Positions 18,752 to 26,351 of a stretch of 64,000 nt of DNA are shown in pieces. The stretch's first letter is position 1. Each line of letters starts with the position of its first letter. Source of the stretch: Bacteroidales bacterium (lineage in GTDB: Bacteria; Bacteroidota; Bacteroidia; Bacteroidales; UBA932); the NCBI GenBank assembly GCA_017443465.1, contig JAFRXO010000071.1:1-64000 (forward strand), written 5' to 3'. The notes under the pieces were generated by a model. It was not told the DNA's origin, did no database searches, and worked only from the letters and a program-made list of their open reading frames with translations. Made by a program: the position numbers and the translations under genes.

Positions 18752-20089
18752 TTATTTACGCCCGAAGTCTTCGGGAACCTTTTTCCGTACGATGAAAGTG
18801 ACAGCAAAGGTCAGCAGGCTGCAGACCATTACGAGGCAGAAGAACGGGACATATCCGCCGATCCATTTCCAGAGGTAGCCGGCGAACATGCCGGGGATCA
18901 TCATGCTGAGCGCCATGAATGCAGTGCATATGGCATAATGGGACGTCTTGAATTCTCCGGTGGAGAACCAGATCATATAGAGCATGTAAGCCGTGAAGCC
19001 ATATCCGTATCCAAACTGTTCCACGGCTACGCAGGCACTTACTATGCCGATGCTTGAAGGATGGCAGAGGCCCATATAGACGTACACGGCGCAAGGCAGC
19101 GTCAGGGCCAGGGCCATGGGCCAGAGGCTGCGCCTAAGACCCTTCCTGGACGCATAGACTCCGCCGAAAATACCGCCGAGGGTAAGGGCTATTATGCCTA
19201 TGGTCCCGTAAACGATACCCATTTCCTTGGTCGTCAGACCCATTCCTCCAGCATCCGGCCCGTCCAGGAAGAACGGGCTCACCATCTTCAGCATCAAGGC
19301 CTCCGGGAACCTGTAGAGAAGGAGGAAGAGCATGGCGGTCAGGACACCTGCCTTCTTGAAGAAGGTGGCGAAGGCCTGTGCGAACTCAGTCAGGATCTCT
19401 TTCGCACTGCGGGCCGGTTCTCCGGTCGAAGTCATCCTGGGTGCATCTTGAAGGGGCTTGGGGATGAAGAAGGTGTGGTAAATGGTGATGGCTGCGAAAA
19501 GGACGGCGGTCCCCATCAGGGTAAGGCGCCACGCAAGCGGGATGTTGTCTGTGGATTCTTCCAGGACGCCTGCCACATAGACCAGGATTCCCTGTCCGAA
19601 AATGGAGGAAAGGCGGTAGAATGTGCTGCGGATCCCTACGAAGAAGGACTGGGATTTCTCGCTGAGGGCCAGCATGTAGAAGCCATCGGCAGCTATGTCA
19701 TGGGTGGCCGAGGCGAAGGCGGTGACCAGGAAGAGGATCAGGGTGAAGGTAAAAAGCCCAACAGGAGTCTCCTTGGCCGCGATCGTCGTGGAAGACAGGT
19801 CGAACGGGATGGAGAAGGCCAGCAAGGCGAACGCGACCGCCATCAGGGCCTGCATGGCCACTATCCACCAGCGCTTGGTCTTGAGGATATCCACGAACGG
19901 GCTCCAAAGCGGCTTGATGGTCCATGGCAGGTACAACAGTCCTGTGTACAAGGCCATGGTCTCATTCGGGACTCCGAGACGGGTGAACATTATCACCGAA
20001 ATGTTGTTTACGATGAAATACGGGATTCCCTCCGCAAAATACAGGGTGGGAATCCAGAGCCACGGGGATCCTGCCTCTGTTTGTTTCAT
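18752..20089 (-). CDS. AmpG-like major facilitator (muropeptide carrier)
   Basis: The 445-residue protein has about 12 hydrophobic segments and an AmpG-like N terminus (LYFAEGIPYFIVNNI, VPNETMALYTGLLYLPWTIKPLWSPFVDI). AmpG carriers bring anhydro-muropeptides or amino sugars into the cytoplasm for recycling. The start is the ATG of MKQTEAG, which overlaps the stop of the preceding gene as ATGA. The longer upstream frame is non-homologous. Neighbouring namZ and a SpoIID-domain protein make a cell-wall sugar substrate likely. Specificity cannot be read from the sequence. Confidence 0.88.
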   Translation of the reverse strand: MKQTEAGSPWLWIPTLYFAEGIPYFIVNNISVIMFTRLGVPNETMALYTGLLYLPWTIKPLWSPFVDILKTKRWWIVAMQALMAVAFALLAFSIPFDLSSTTIAAKETPVGLFTFTLILFLVTAFASATHDIAADGFYMLALSEKSQSFFVGIRSTFYRLSSIFGQGILVYVAGVLEESTDNIPLAWRLTLMGTAVLFAAITIYHTFFIPKPLQDAPRMTSTGEPARSAKEILTEFAQAFATFFKKAGVLTAMLFLLLYRFPEALMLKMVSPFFLDGPDAGGMGLTTKEMGIVYGTIGIIALTLGGIFGGVYASRKGLRRSLWPMALALTLPCAVYVYMGLCHPSSIGIVSACVAVEQFGYGYGFTAYMLYMIWFSTGEFKTSHYAICTAFMALSMMIPGMFAGYLWKWIGGYVPFFCLVMVCSLLTFAVTFIVRKKVPEDFGRK

Positions 20090-22440
20090 TTCTCTTCTTT
20101 TATTTCTGCCCCGGGATAGTAATGCCCGAGAATATCCCTGTACGTGAATCCCTTGCCTGCCATGACGGCCCCTCCTATCTGGCACAGGCCGACACCATGG
20201 CCCCAGCCCCGTCCGTGAAGGATTACCTTGCCGGGGGTGAACTCTATGTCAAAAGCAGAGCTCTTCAAGGTGTTATCCGAAAGGATCTGCCTGATTTCCA
20301 GCTCCTTCCCAACGATGAAAGAAGCCTGGCTGCCTGTTACCTTCAGCTTCTTGATCCTTCCTGAAGGCCCCCTCTCCAGGGCCTCAAGAGCTTCCAGGTT
20401 TCCGATTATGATCCCGGAGCGCCTGGATATGAGTTCGGAAAGGGTATCCACATCGTATTCTACAGTCCACTCGTAATAGTCCGTCGTCTGCCTGTCATAG
20501 TCTTTCATGACACGCGAAAGGGTCTTTTCGTCAGCCTGGCCGCACCAGGGATCCTCGACGCTCTGGAGATAGGGATAATCCGTGTCTTCCCAGCAGGTAC
20601 TGAAGAGTTCCGTGCGTCCTCCACAGCATTTGGAGAAACGGGCATCGCATATGCTTCCGTCATATGTAAGCACCTGTCCCCAAGTCTGGTCCACGGCCTT
20701 GACTGCCGTCTCCCCTATTTCTCCGCTTAAGCCTTGGTAACGCTGGCAATGGTCGTCCGCGCATACGTCGAAGGAACGGTGGTCGCTGTGGTCCTGCCAC
20801 CTGCAGATTTCCGGGACTGCCTTTCCGTGAACCGGAGAAAGGTTCTTGTGCCTGTCCGCGTCCAGCCAGGTGACCAGGTCGGCCTCGGTGTGGATACGGC
20901 TCATCTCTTCCGGGAGTTTCTTCACGAGTGACCTCCTCCGGATCTGGGCGATAAGCCAGGAGCGGGAAATGACGGCATGCGCCTTGAGATACTCCAGCGG
21001 GGAGGATGGGCTCATTTCAGAGGATATGACGCTCAGGAGGTAGTCCTCAAGGCCTATGATGTTGACAGCCTGGACCTTTCCTCCTACAACCATAAACTTG
21101 AGGGAACCGGCGTACTTCATGGTGACCTTCCTCTCCCAATGGAAACCTATGCCGATCACAACATCATGGAGGATGAATGTGGGCTCGGCGAAGAGGGTGG
21201 ACATCGTCTGGGCCTCGAAATACAGTTCATCGTAAAGGACTCCGTTGTAGCATATCTTTCCTTCCTGGTAAAGGACTTTCTGCGGGCCGGCGCCGTCGGA
21301 AATCATCTCAAAAGTGATCTCTGGTGCGGACAGGATGCCTACCTCGATCTTGGGCTGGGTCCTGACAAGACGCCATATTATGTGTTTTTCAGTTTCTTCC
21401 GAAATGGAAACTTCCTCCATGACTTCTTTCAGGAGGGACGGAGTCATCTTGTCGAAGTCGCCTTCTTCCGGGAGCACGAAATGTCCCGCCATCTCAGCGC
21501 ATCCGGCCCCAAGGGTGAGATGGTCCGGACCGTCGCTGAACCAGTGATGGGAACGGAGCGACGCGCGGAGCGCCACAACCGCCCTGTACTCATATGAGGA
21601 CAGTCCGTGGGTGCTCCCCTGGACAGGCTGAGCCCCTGGAAGGGAACCTGCCGCCGGACCGTACCATGTCAGGACATTGAACATGGGTTCACTGTGTCCT
21701 TCGGGCACCGGCGAACAATCGAGAAGACGGTAGAAGAGCTTGGCCAGGGACTTGGATGTACGCGCCCTCAGGGCGAAGATGCCGCGCGTAAAATGCTTGT
21801 AATGGAACAGCTGGGCATCCTGTACTGAGGATATGTACTCTATGTCATCTTTCAGGGAGTCAGGTATTTCCGGCTTCTCTTCACCATTGGGCACTCCCTC
21901 TTCCACATCTGAGACCGTGATGCTGTCGAGCAGGCGGTCTATCTCGGACTCGAGGGGAAGTGAATGACGCGGACAGGCCTGAAAATGGAAATGGTCCGGA
22001 GCCGAGGCCCCGCTGAATGGGCCGTTGTAGTAGATAGTGAAATCGGTGAAGTTCCTCGCCAGGTCAGCCATATCGACATAATGATGCCATATGGACTGGG
22101 GGACGTGTTCGAGACGGGATATGACGAAATGGCTGGGGAAGATCGGATACGGGTTCACCGTGATGTCGTACTCCCTCCCCTTTCGCCCGCCGAAACGCAT
22201 GGAGAGCTGTTCGGGAGGCCGGTTGGCGGCACACAGGAAACACGGGCGGGCCTTCAGTGATGCTTCATCTATCTCGGCCGCGGTGGAAAGGATCCTGGCC
22301 GGATTGTGCTGGAGCCTCACGACAAGGCCGTCAAGGGTGATCTCCCTCATCCGAGCATTCTTGAGCGAGCGGTAGTTGGCGGTTGCAAGGGGCCAGACTG
22401 ACAGCTGGTCCTGCAACAATTTTGTCAATTGGTTCGGCAT
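20086..22440 (-). CDS. Fusion protein: HIT-like DUF4922 domain and SpoIID/LytB domain
   Basis: This is a 784-residue two-part protein. Residues about 1-320 resemble the HIT-like DUF4922 / GDP-galactose phosphorylase group (PCFLCAANRPPEQ, NPYPIFPSHFVI, APDHFHFQACPRHSLPLE). From about 440, a SpoIID/LytB amidase-enhancer-type domain follows (VQAVNIIGLEDYLLSVISSEM, PLEYLKAHAVISRSW, SKCCGGRTEL, GRGWGHGVGLCQIGG). SpoIID proteins cut denuded glycan strands, whereas HIT-like proteins act on nucleotide sugars in the cytoplasm. No signal peptide is visible, so a cytoplasmic glycan-fragment enzyme is plausible. It overlaps ampG by 4 bp. Confidence 0.85.
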   Translation of the reverse strand: MPNQLTKLLQDQLSVWPLATANYRSLKNARMREITLDGLVVRLQHNPARILSTAAEIDEASLKARPCFLCAANRPPEQLSMRFGGRKGREYDITVNPYPIFPSHFVISRLEHVPQSIWHHYVDMADLARNFTDFTIYYNGPFSGASAPDHFHFQACPRHSLPLESEIDRLLDSITVSDVEEGVPNGEEKPEIPDSLKDDIEYISSVQDAQLFHYKHFTRGIFALRARTSKSLAKLFYRLLDCSPVPEGHSEPMFNVLTWYGPAAGSLPGAQPVQGSTHGLSSYEYRAVVALRASLRSHHWFSDGPDHLTLGAGCAEMAGHFVLPEEGDFDKMTPSLLKEVMEEVSISEETEKHIIWRLVRTQPKIEVGILSAPEITFEMISDGAGPQKVLYQEGKICYNGVLYDELYFEAQTMSTLFAEPTFILHDVVIGIGFHWERKVTMKYAGSLKFMVVGGKVQAVNIIGLEDYLLSVISSEMSPSSPLEYLKAHAVISRSWLIAQIRRRSLVKKLPEEMSRIHTEADLVTWLDADRHKNLSPVHGKAVPEICRWQDHSDHRSFDVCADDHCQRYQGLSGEIGETAVKAVDQTWGQVLTYDGSICDARFSKCCGGRTELFSTCWEDTDYPYLQSVEDPWCGQADEKTLSRVMKDYDRQTTDYYEWTVEYDVDTLSELISRRSGIIIGNLEALEALERGPSGRIKKLKVTGSQASFIVGKELEIRQILSDNTLKSSAFDIEFTPGKVILHGRGWGHGVGLCQIGGAVMAGKGFTYRDILGHYYPGAEIKEEK

Positions 22441-22443
22441 GTC

Positions 22444-23043
22444 TCAGAGCAGAGCCTTCAGTTGACCGGAAATCCGGGTGAACTCTCCTTCAAAGTTAGG
22501 AGTAAAGACCGACTTGCCCAAATTTTTTTGTATGTCCTCGAAGGGCCACCACTTTACCTGGATGACTTCCTCTGGGTCAGGGGTCACCTCGAAATCCCCA
22601 ACGGCTGCGAAAATGCATACGAGTTCACGCTCATGTGAGTTTTCATAGACATATGAGTCGATGAAGAGCGGATTGAAATCCCGCAGCCCAAGCTCCTCGG
22701 ATGCCTCCCTGAAGAGGGCTTCCTGGATCTGCTCGCCATATGTTACATGGCCCCCGACTGCGGTGTCCCACATGAGCGGACATATGTCCTTTTTCGGAGA
22801 ACGCTTCTGCATGAGGAGCTTCTCGTAGCGGCTGACCACATGCAGGTGGACAACCGGATGAAGCAGCCGAGAGCCTCCATGGACATATGAACGGGCCGCC
22901 TGGCCGGTCACTATCCCGTTTTCATCAATGAGCGGGAACATCTCTGTGACAGGGCGATGAGCCTGCTGAGTCCTGGCTCCGGCCATCATCGCGGGAATCT
23001 CGGGAGCGGGAACGGGGGGATAAATAAGGTCAAACATCTTCAA
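22444..23043 (-). CDS. NUDIX hydrolase
   Basis: The 199-residue protein contains a complete Nudix box, GHVTYGEQIQEALFREASEE, completed by LGL, which binds metal and hydrolyses nucleoside diphosphate-linked substrates. The preceding part (FPLIDENGIVTGQAARSYVH, LHPVVHLHVVSR) resembles the isopentenyl-diphosphate-isomerase-like NUDIX group. The substrate is unknown. It lies 3 bp before the DUF4922-SpoIID gene, and its start overlaps the end of the thioesterase gene by 14 bp. The overlap region and the gene's 3' part carry a cluster of CATATG sites. Confidence 0.88.
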   Translation of the reverse strand: MKMFDLIYPPVPAPEIPAMMAGARTQQAHRPVTEMFPLIDENGIVTGQAARSYVHGGSRLLHPVVHLHVVSRYEKLLMQKRSPKKDICPLMWDTAVGGHVTYGEQIQEALFREASEELGLRDFNPLFIDSYVYENSHERELVCIFAAVGDFEVTPDPEEVIQVKWWPFEDIQKNLGKSVFTPNFEGEFTRISGQLKALL

Positions 23044-23791
23044 ACTCTATCCTGCATATGAACGAGGGACGGCCTTCTGACAGGCCTTCCACGAAATATG
23101 CATTGCCTTCCTTCGCGATGCATATGTCCACGTCTTCGCCCGGACGGGTTTCCTTGTTGAAATTGATCTGGACGTCGGCGACCCTGCGGCCGAAAGTCTC
23201 GGATGAGGGGATCGCATCCATGGCCCAGACGATGTAGCTTGCATTGTTGGTGTGGCCGATGATGTCGACGTCAGAGTACGTAACCCGGTGGGTGACAACT
23301 TTTTCCGCCTCAACATCCTTGGGCATCACTATCTTTCCGCAGTGCTCTGGGATTGCGTCATCCTGGCACTGGGTGTCAGGCGAAACAAGTCCGAGAAGTT
23401 CGTCGGAACGTACGAGATGACGGGTGTCTGTCCTCAGGACGAGCCATGAGCTGGTACATGCGGCCAGGCGGGTCCCGTCGCTGGAGGAAAGGTTGAAATC
23501 CCTGAGGAAGAACAAGCCGTCGAGCCCCTTGTGCCAGGTCTCGAGCTTTACATCATCCCGCCATTTCGGAGCATCATAGAAGTGGAAATGCATCCTGGAC
23601 AGCACCCAGGCAATCCCATGGACATGCAGTGCCTCATAGCCGAAGCCTAGGGCCTTGGCAGCCCTGTAGGCCAGTTCCTGCATCATGTCCATGAAGGATG
23701 CGGGTTTCAGGCAGAATGAATGGTCGGTCTGGTAGCACGGGACAGTGATCCACTGTGCATATTTCTTTTCTTCGGTGAATTCTTCCTTCAT
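23030..23791 (-). CDS. Acyl-ACP thioesterase
   Basis: The 253-residue protein has two hotdog-like halves. The N-terminal half includes FMDMMQELAYRAAKALGFG and AWVLSRMHFHF. The second half holds YSDVDIIGHTNNASYIVWAM, matching the thioesterase pattern of an Asp/Asn and His near GHVNN. It would release fatty acids from acyl carrier protein. The start is MKEEFTEEK; the 59 extra upstream codons in frame have no family resemblance. Its presence in a cell-wall recovery operon is unexplained. Confidence 0.88.
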   Translation of the reverse strand: MKEEFTEEKKYAQWITVPCYQTDHSFCLKPASFMDMMQELAYRAAKALGFGYEALHVHGIAWVLSRMHFHFYDAPKWRDDVKLETWHKGLDGLFFLRDFNLSSSDGTRLAACTSSWLVLRTDTRHLVRSDELLGLVSPDTQCQDDAIPEHCGKIVMPKDVEAEKVVTHRVTYSDVDIIGHTNNASYIVWAMDAIPSSETFGRRVADVQINFNKETRPGEDVDICIAKEGNAYFVEGLSEGRPSFICRIEFEDV

Positions 23792-23817
23792 TTCTTGCGC
23801 ATTCACTTCACTCCAGA

Positions 23818-24750
23818 CTAATAGTTTATGATCCTCAGTTCTTCCGGAGTGTAGAGAAGAGAGTCGATGAAATCGGGAGCGATCTGGGCGAGCAGCAGGA
23901 AAACCAGAAGGGCCAGCAGAAGCAGTCCGATAACGGACATAAGGCTTATGAGGGTGACCTTCAGCCATGATGGCATTCCGGCTTTGGTTTCCGGGACAAC
24001 GGCAGGTTCTGCAGATTCCGTTGGTTCTGCAGGTTCCGCGACTGCCTTCTCTGCGGGTGCTGTAACTATCTCCTCGACTGGAGCTTCAACTGATTCCGGG
24101 ACTGGTTCCGGGACTGGTTCCTCGACGGATCCTTGCGGTTGCATTGGTTCAGGAGCTGGCTCCTGAGGGACCGATGGCTGCTCTTCCTGTACTGCTTCGG
24201 GGACAGCCCGGAGTACTTCCGGGACATCCTGGACTGCTTCAGGGACATTGTCAGCTACCGCCGTGGAGTCGCCGTGGAGTATCTCCTCCAGGGATGAAAC
24301 TGCTGCCGAGACCTCCTGGGGCGTTTCCTGGTGCGTCTTCAGGGACACCGGTTCAAGCCCGAACCCATCGGGATAGATGTCCAGGTCCTCATCCGGAACG
24401 AAAAAGAAATTATTCTCCTTTGTAGCCCTCAGCCTTCCAAGCCCCGGAAAGACGATGGTCTTTTTCTGCTGCAGGACCCCCTTCAGTTCCACGAGGTAAT
24501 CGGTAAGGATCTTCAGCGCGAGCTCCTTGTCCACGCTGTTGGACTGGGAATACAAGGCAGCCAGTGAATCGTCATCACCCTGCTGCTGGCGGAAATACAG
24601 CCTCCGGTAAGGAGGATTGATCGTGTAACCCCTGTCAGAGAAAGAGGAAGGCACTATTTCGGCCACGAACGACCCCAATCCCGGAAGGCAGACTGAGTCT
24701 TTGTCCAGGATCAGTTCCCTGATCATCTTTGATAGAAGGTCGATATCCAT
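23818..24750 (-). CDS. Membrane-anchored HU-CCDC81-like domain protein
   Basis: The 310-residue protein begins with an HU-like CCDC81 domain (IRELILDKDSVCLPGLGSFV, GYTINPPYRRLYF) and a second similar stretch (LQQKKTIVFPGLGRLRA) up to about 130. A Pro/Glu/Val-rich linker of repeated PEAVQ and PEPVPE-like units follows. One membrane helix (VTLISLMSVIGLLLLALLVF) lies near the C terminus. In Bacteroidota, HU-CCDC81 domains often pair with a C-terminal SPOR domain, but here the chain ends about 20 residues after the helix with no SPOR. The start is MDIDLL, because transcription is predicted to begin near 24767. It is first in the seven-gene operon. Confidence 0.82.
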   Translation of the reverse strand: MDIDLLSKMIRELILDKDSVCLPGLGSFVAEIVPSSFSDRGYTINPPYRRLYFRQQQGDDDSLAALYSQSNSVDKELALKILTDYLVELKGVLQQKKTIVFPGLGRLRATKENNFFFVPDEDLDIYPDGFGLEPVSLKTHQETPQEVSAAVSSLEEILHGDSTAVADNVPEAVQDVPEVLRAVPEAVQEEQPSVPQEPAPEPMQPQGSVEEPVPEPVPESVEAPVEEIVTAPAEKAVAEPAEPTESAEPAVVPETKAGMPSWLKVTLISLMSVIGLLLLALLVFLLLAQIAPDFIDSLLYTPEELRIINY

Positions 24751-24773
24751 AGTCCGGATGAACAATCTGGACA

Positions 24774-24781
24774 CAAAGGTA
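24774..24781 (-). promoter_or_regulatory. -7 box for the cell-wall recovery operon
   Basis: TACCTTTG on the minus strand predicts a transcript start near 24767, 17 nt before the MDIDLL ATG. It diverges from the tRNA-Asn promoter. No matching -33 TTTG is seen. Confidence 0.6.
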
Positions 24782-24801
24782 ACAAAAAAACGTCAAAATA
24801 A

Positions 24802-24832
24802 TTTGGAGAATCATTTTTTTAGACTACCTTTG
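24802..24832 (+). promoter_or_regulatory. Promoter of tRNA-Asn
   Basis: TTTG at 24802-24805, 19 nt, then TACCTTTG at 24825-24832. This is a full Bacteroidota promoter match ending about 30 nt before the tRNA. Confidence 0.85.
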
Positions 24833-24861
24833 CAATCCCGAAGAAAAAATAACGGGAATTT

Positions 24862-24935
24862 GCCTGAATAGCTCAGTCGGTTAGAGCACCTGACTGTTAA
24901 TCAGGGGGTCCTAGGTTCAAGTCCTTGTTCAGGCG
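24862..24935 (+). tRNA. tRNA-Asn (GTT)
   Basis: A 74-nt cloverleaf. Acceptor GCCTGAA pairs with TTCAGGC and the discriminator is G. The anticodon stem is CCTGA/TCAGG with loop CTGTTAA, giving anticodon GTT. The D-arm is AGCTCAGTCGGTTAGAGC and the T-loop TTCAAGT, with one mismatch in the T-stem. CCA is not encoded. Confidence 0.95.
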
Positions 24936-24936
24936 C

Positions 24937-24974
24937 AAAGAGGCTGGCTCAAAAGTGAGTCAGCCTCTTTTTCT
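24937..24974 (+). terminator. Terminator after tRNA-Asn
   Basis: AAAGAGGCTGGCTCA pairs with TGAGTCAGCCTCTTT (one G.T pair) and a T-run follows. It starts two bases beyond the tRNA. Confidence 0.9.
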
Positions 24975-24985
24975 TCGCACACAAA

Positions 24986-26344
24986 ATGAGATATCATTTA
25001 TTACAAGCGCTCCGGACGCTTGCCGTAGCAATCCTGTCAATTGGGCCGATAGCATCGGCCAAAGATTTCACAATCACGGACTTCGGGGCCGTTCCTGATA
25101 CTTCTGTGCTCAGTACCCGTGCCATTCAGGCGGCTATCGATGCCTGCGCGGCAGCCGGCGGCGGGAGGGTCATCGTGCCTGCAGGGCGATTCAAGACCGG
25201 ATCGGTCTTTTTGAAGAGCCATGTCAATCTGCATCTGGAAAACGGAGCCTTCCTATACGGAAGTTCCCGTCTGGAAGACTATATTCCAGTTAAGCCGGAC
25301 TATCTGTCACTGCGGACGCAATCATCTACTATCCAACTGATCTACGCCTTCGGTGCGGAGCACGTATCCATTGACGGGCAGGGTACGATCGACGGATGCG
25401 GTCATACCTTCAAAAAGTTAAAAACGACGGATGAAGGAATTACGCGTCCTCATCTTCTGCGTTTCATATGTTGCCGGGATGCCTCTGTCAGCGGGGTCAC
25501 CTTACGCAACTCCGGCTGCTGGATGCAGCATTATCTGGCCTGCGACCGGGTCCGAATCCATGGGATTACAGTCTTTAACCACAATAATTTCAATAATGAT
25601 GCGCTGGACATCGACGGATGCCATGACGTGGTGATATCCGACGTGATTGCGGACACTGATGACGATGGGTTGACGCTGAAAAGCACCTCTCCGCGCCTGT
25701 GTGAGAATGTAACGGTTACCAACTGCATTTTCAGCAGTTTCTGCAACGCCATCAAACTCGGGACGGAAACGACCGGCGGATTCCGGAATATCAGCATCAG
25801 CCATTGTATCGTACGTCCTTCCGTATTCAAGGGACATCAGTTCTATGGTCACAAAGCCCGCCGAGGCATCTCTGCAATTTCCCTGGAAATGGTCGACGGA
25901 GGCATCTTGCAGCATGTCCATGTTTCCGACATTCTGGTGGAGGGGACTGAAACGCCGTTTTTCATACGCCTGGGCAACCGGGCCCGTCCATACGCAGAGG
26001 GGCAGCCCGTTCCCGGAACAGGAATCCTTGAAGATGTCTTGCTGAGCCATATCTCCGTGCATGATGCCGGGAAGACCGGGAGCTCGATCACTGGACTGCC
26101 CGGTCATCCGGTCCGGAATATCCGGTTAGATCATATCCGGGTCCACCAGCAGGGAGGTTGTGCAAAAGTCGCAGTGCCACAGGATGAAAAGGAAACAGCC
26201 TATCCGGAGGGGACCATGTGGGGACTGCTGCCGGCCAAAGGCTTCTTTGTCCGGCATGCGGAGAATGTAGTTTTCGAGGATGTAACTATCACAACGGAGC
26301 AGCCTGACGCCCGTCCGGATTTCCTGAAGCTGGATGTGAAATAA
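24986..26344 (+). CDS. Glycoside hydrolase family 28 (polygalacturonase-like), secreted
   Basis: The 452-residue protein has a signal peptide (about residues 1-24, ending IASA) followed by the right-handed beta-helix start typical of GH28: DFTITDFGAVPD, AIQAAIDACAAAGGGRVIVPAG. Catalytic-region motifs NNDALDIDGCHD and TDDDGLTLKS supply the aspartates, and FCNAIKLGTE is the RIK-like segment. The usual GHG motif is not evident. Substrates of the family are galacturonans and rhamnogalacturonans, so pectin-type glycan is likely but unproven. It lies just after tRNA-Asn and converges on the PL8 gene 7 bp away. Confidence 0.9.
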   Translation: MRYHLLQALRTLAVAILSIGPIASAKDFTITDFGAVPDTSVLSTRAIQAAIDACAAAGGGRVIVPAGRFKTGSVFLKSHVNLHLENGAFLYGSSRLEDYIPVKPDYLSLRTQSSTIQLIYAFGAEHVSIDGQGTIDGCGHTFKKLKTTDEGITRPHLLRFICCRDASVSGVTLRNSGCWMQHYLACDRVRIHGITVFNHNNFNNDALDIDGCHDVVISDVIADTDDDGLTLKSTSPRLCENVTVTNCIFSSFCNAIKLGTETTGGFRNISISHCIVRPSVFKGHQFYGHKARRGISAISLEMVDGGILQHVHVSDILVEGTETPFFIRLGNRARPYAEGQPVPGTGILEDVLLSHISVHDAGKTGSSITGLPGHPVRNIRLDHIRVHQQGGCAKVAVPQDEKETAYPEGTMWGLLPAKGFFVRHAENVVFEDVTITTEQPDARPDFLKLDVK

Positions 26345-26351
26345 CCTGGAA

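Noticed and set aside
19061-20119. 352-codon plus-strand ORF opposite the AmpG-like carrier
   Set aside because: The minus strand encodes a clear 12-helix transporter; the plus frame is low-complexity and charged, as expected from the complement of hydrophobic codons.
24862-26344. Genomic island integrated at tRNA-Asn carrying the carbohydrate genes
   Set aside because: No integrase, no duplicated tRNA 3' end, an intact terminator after the tRNA, and normal CATATG density; no evidence for integration.
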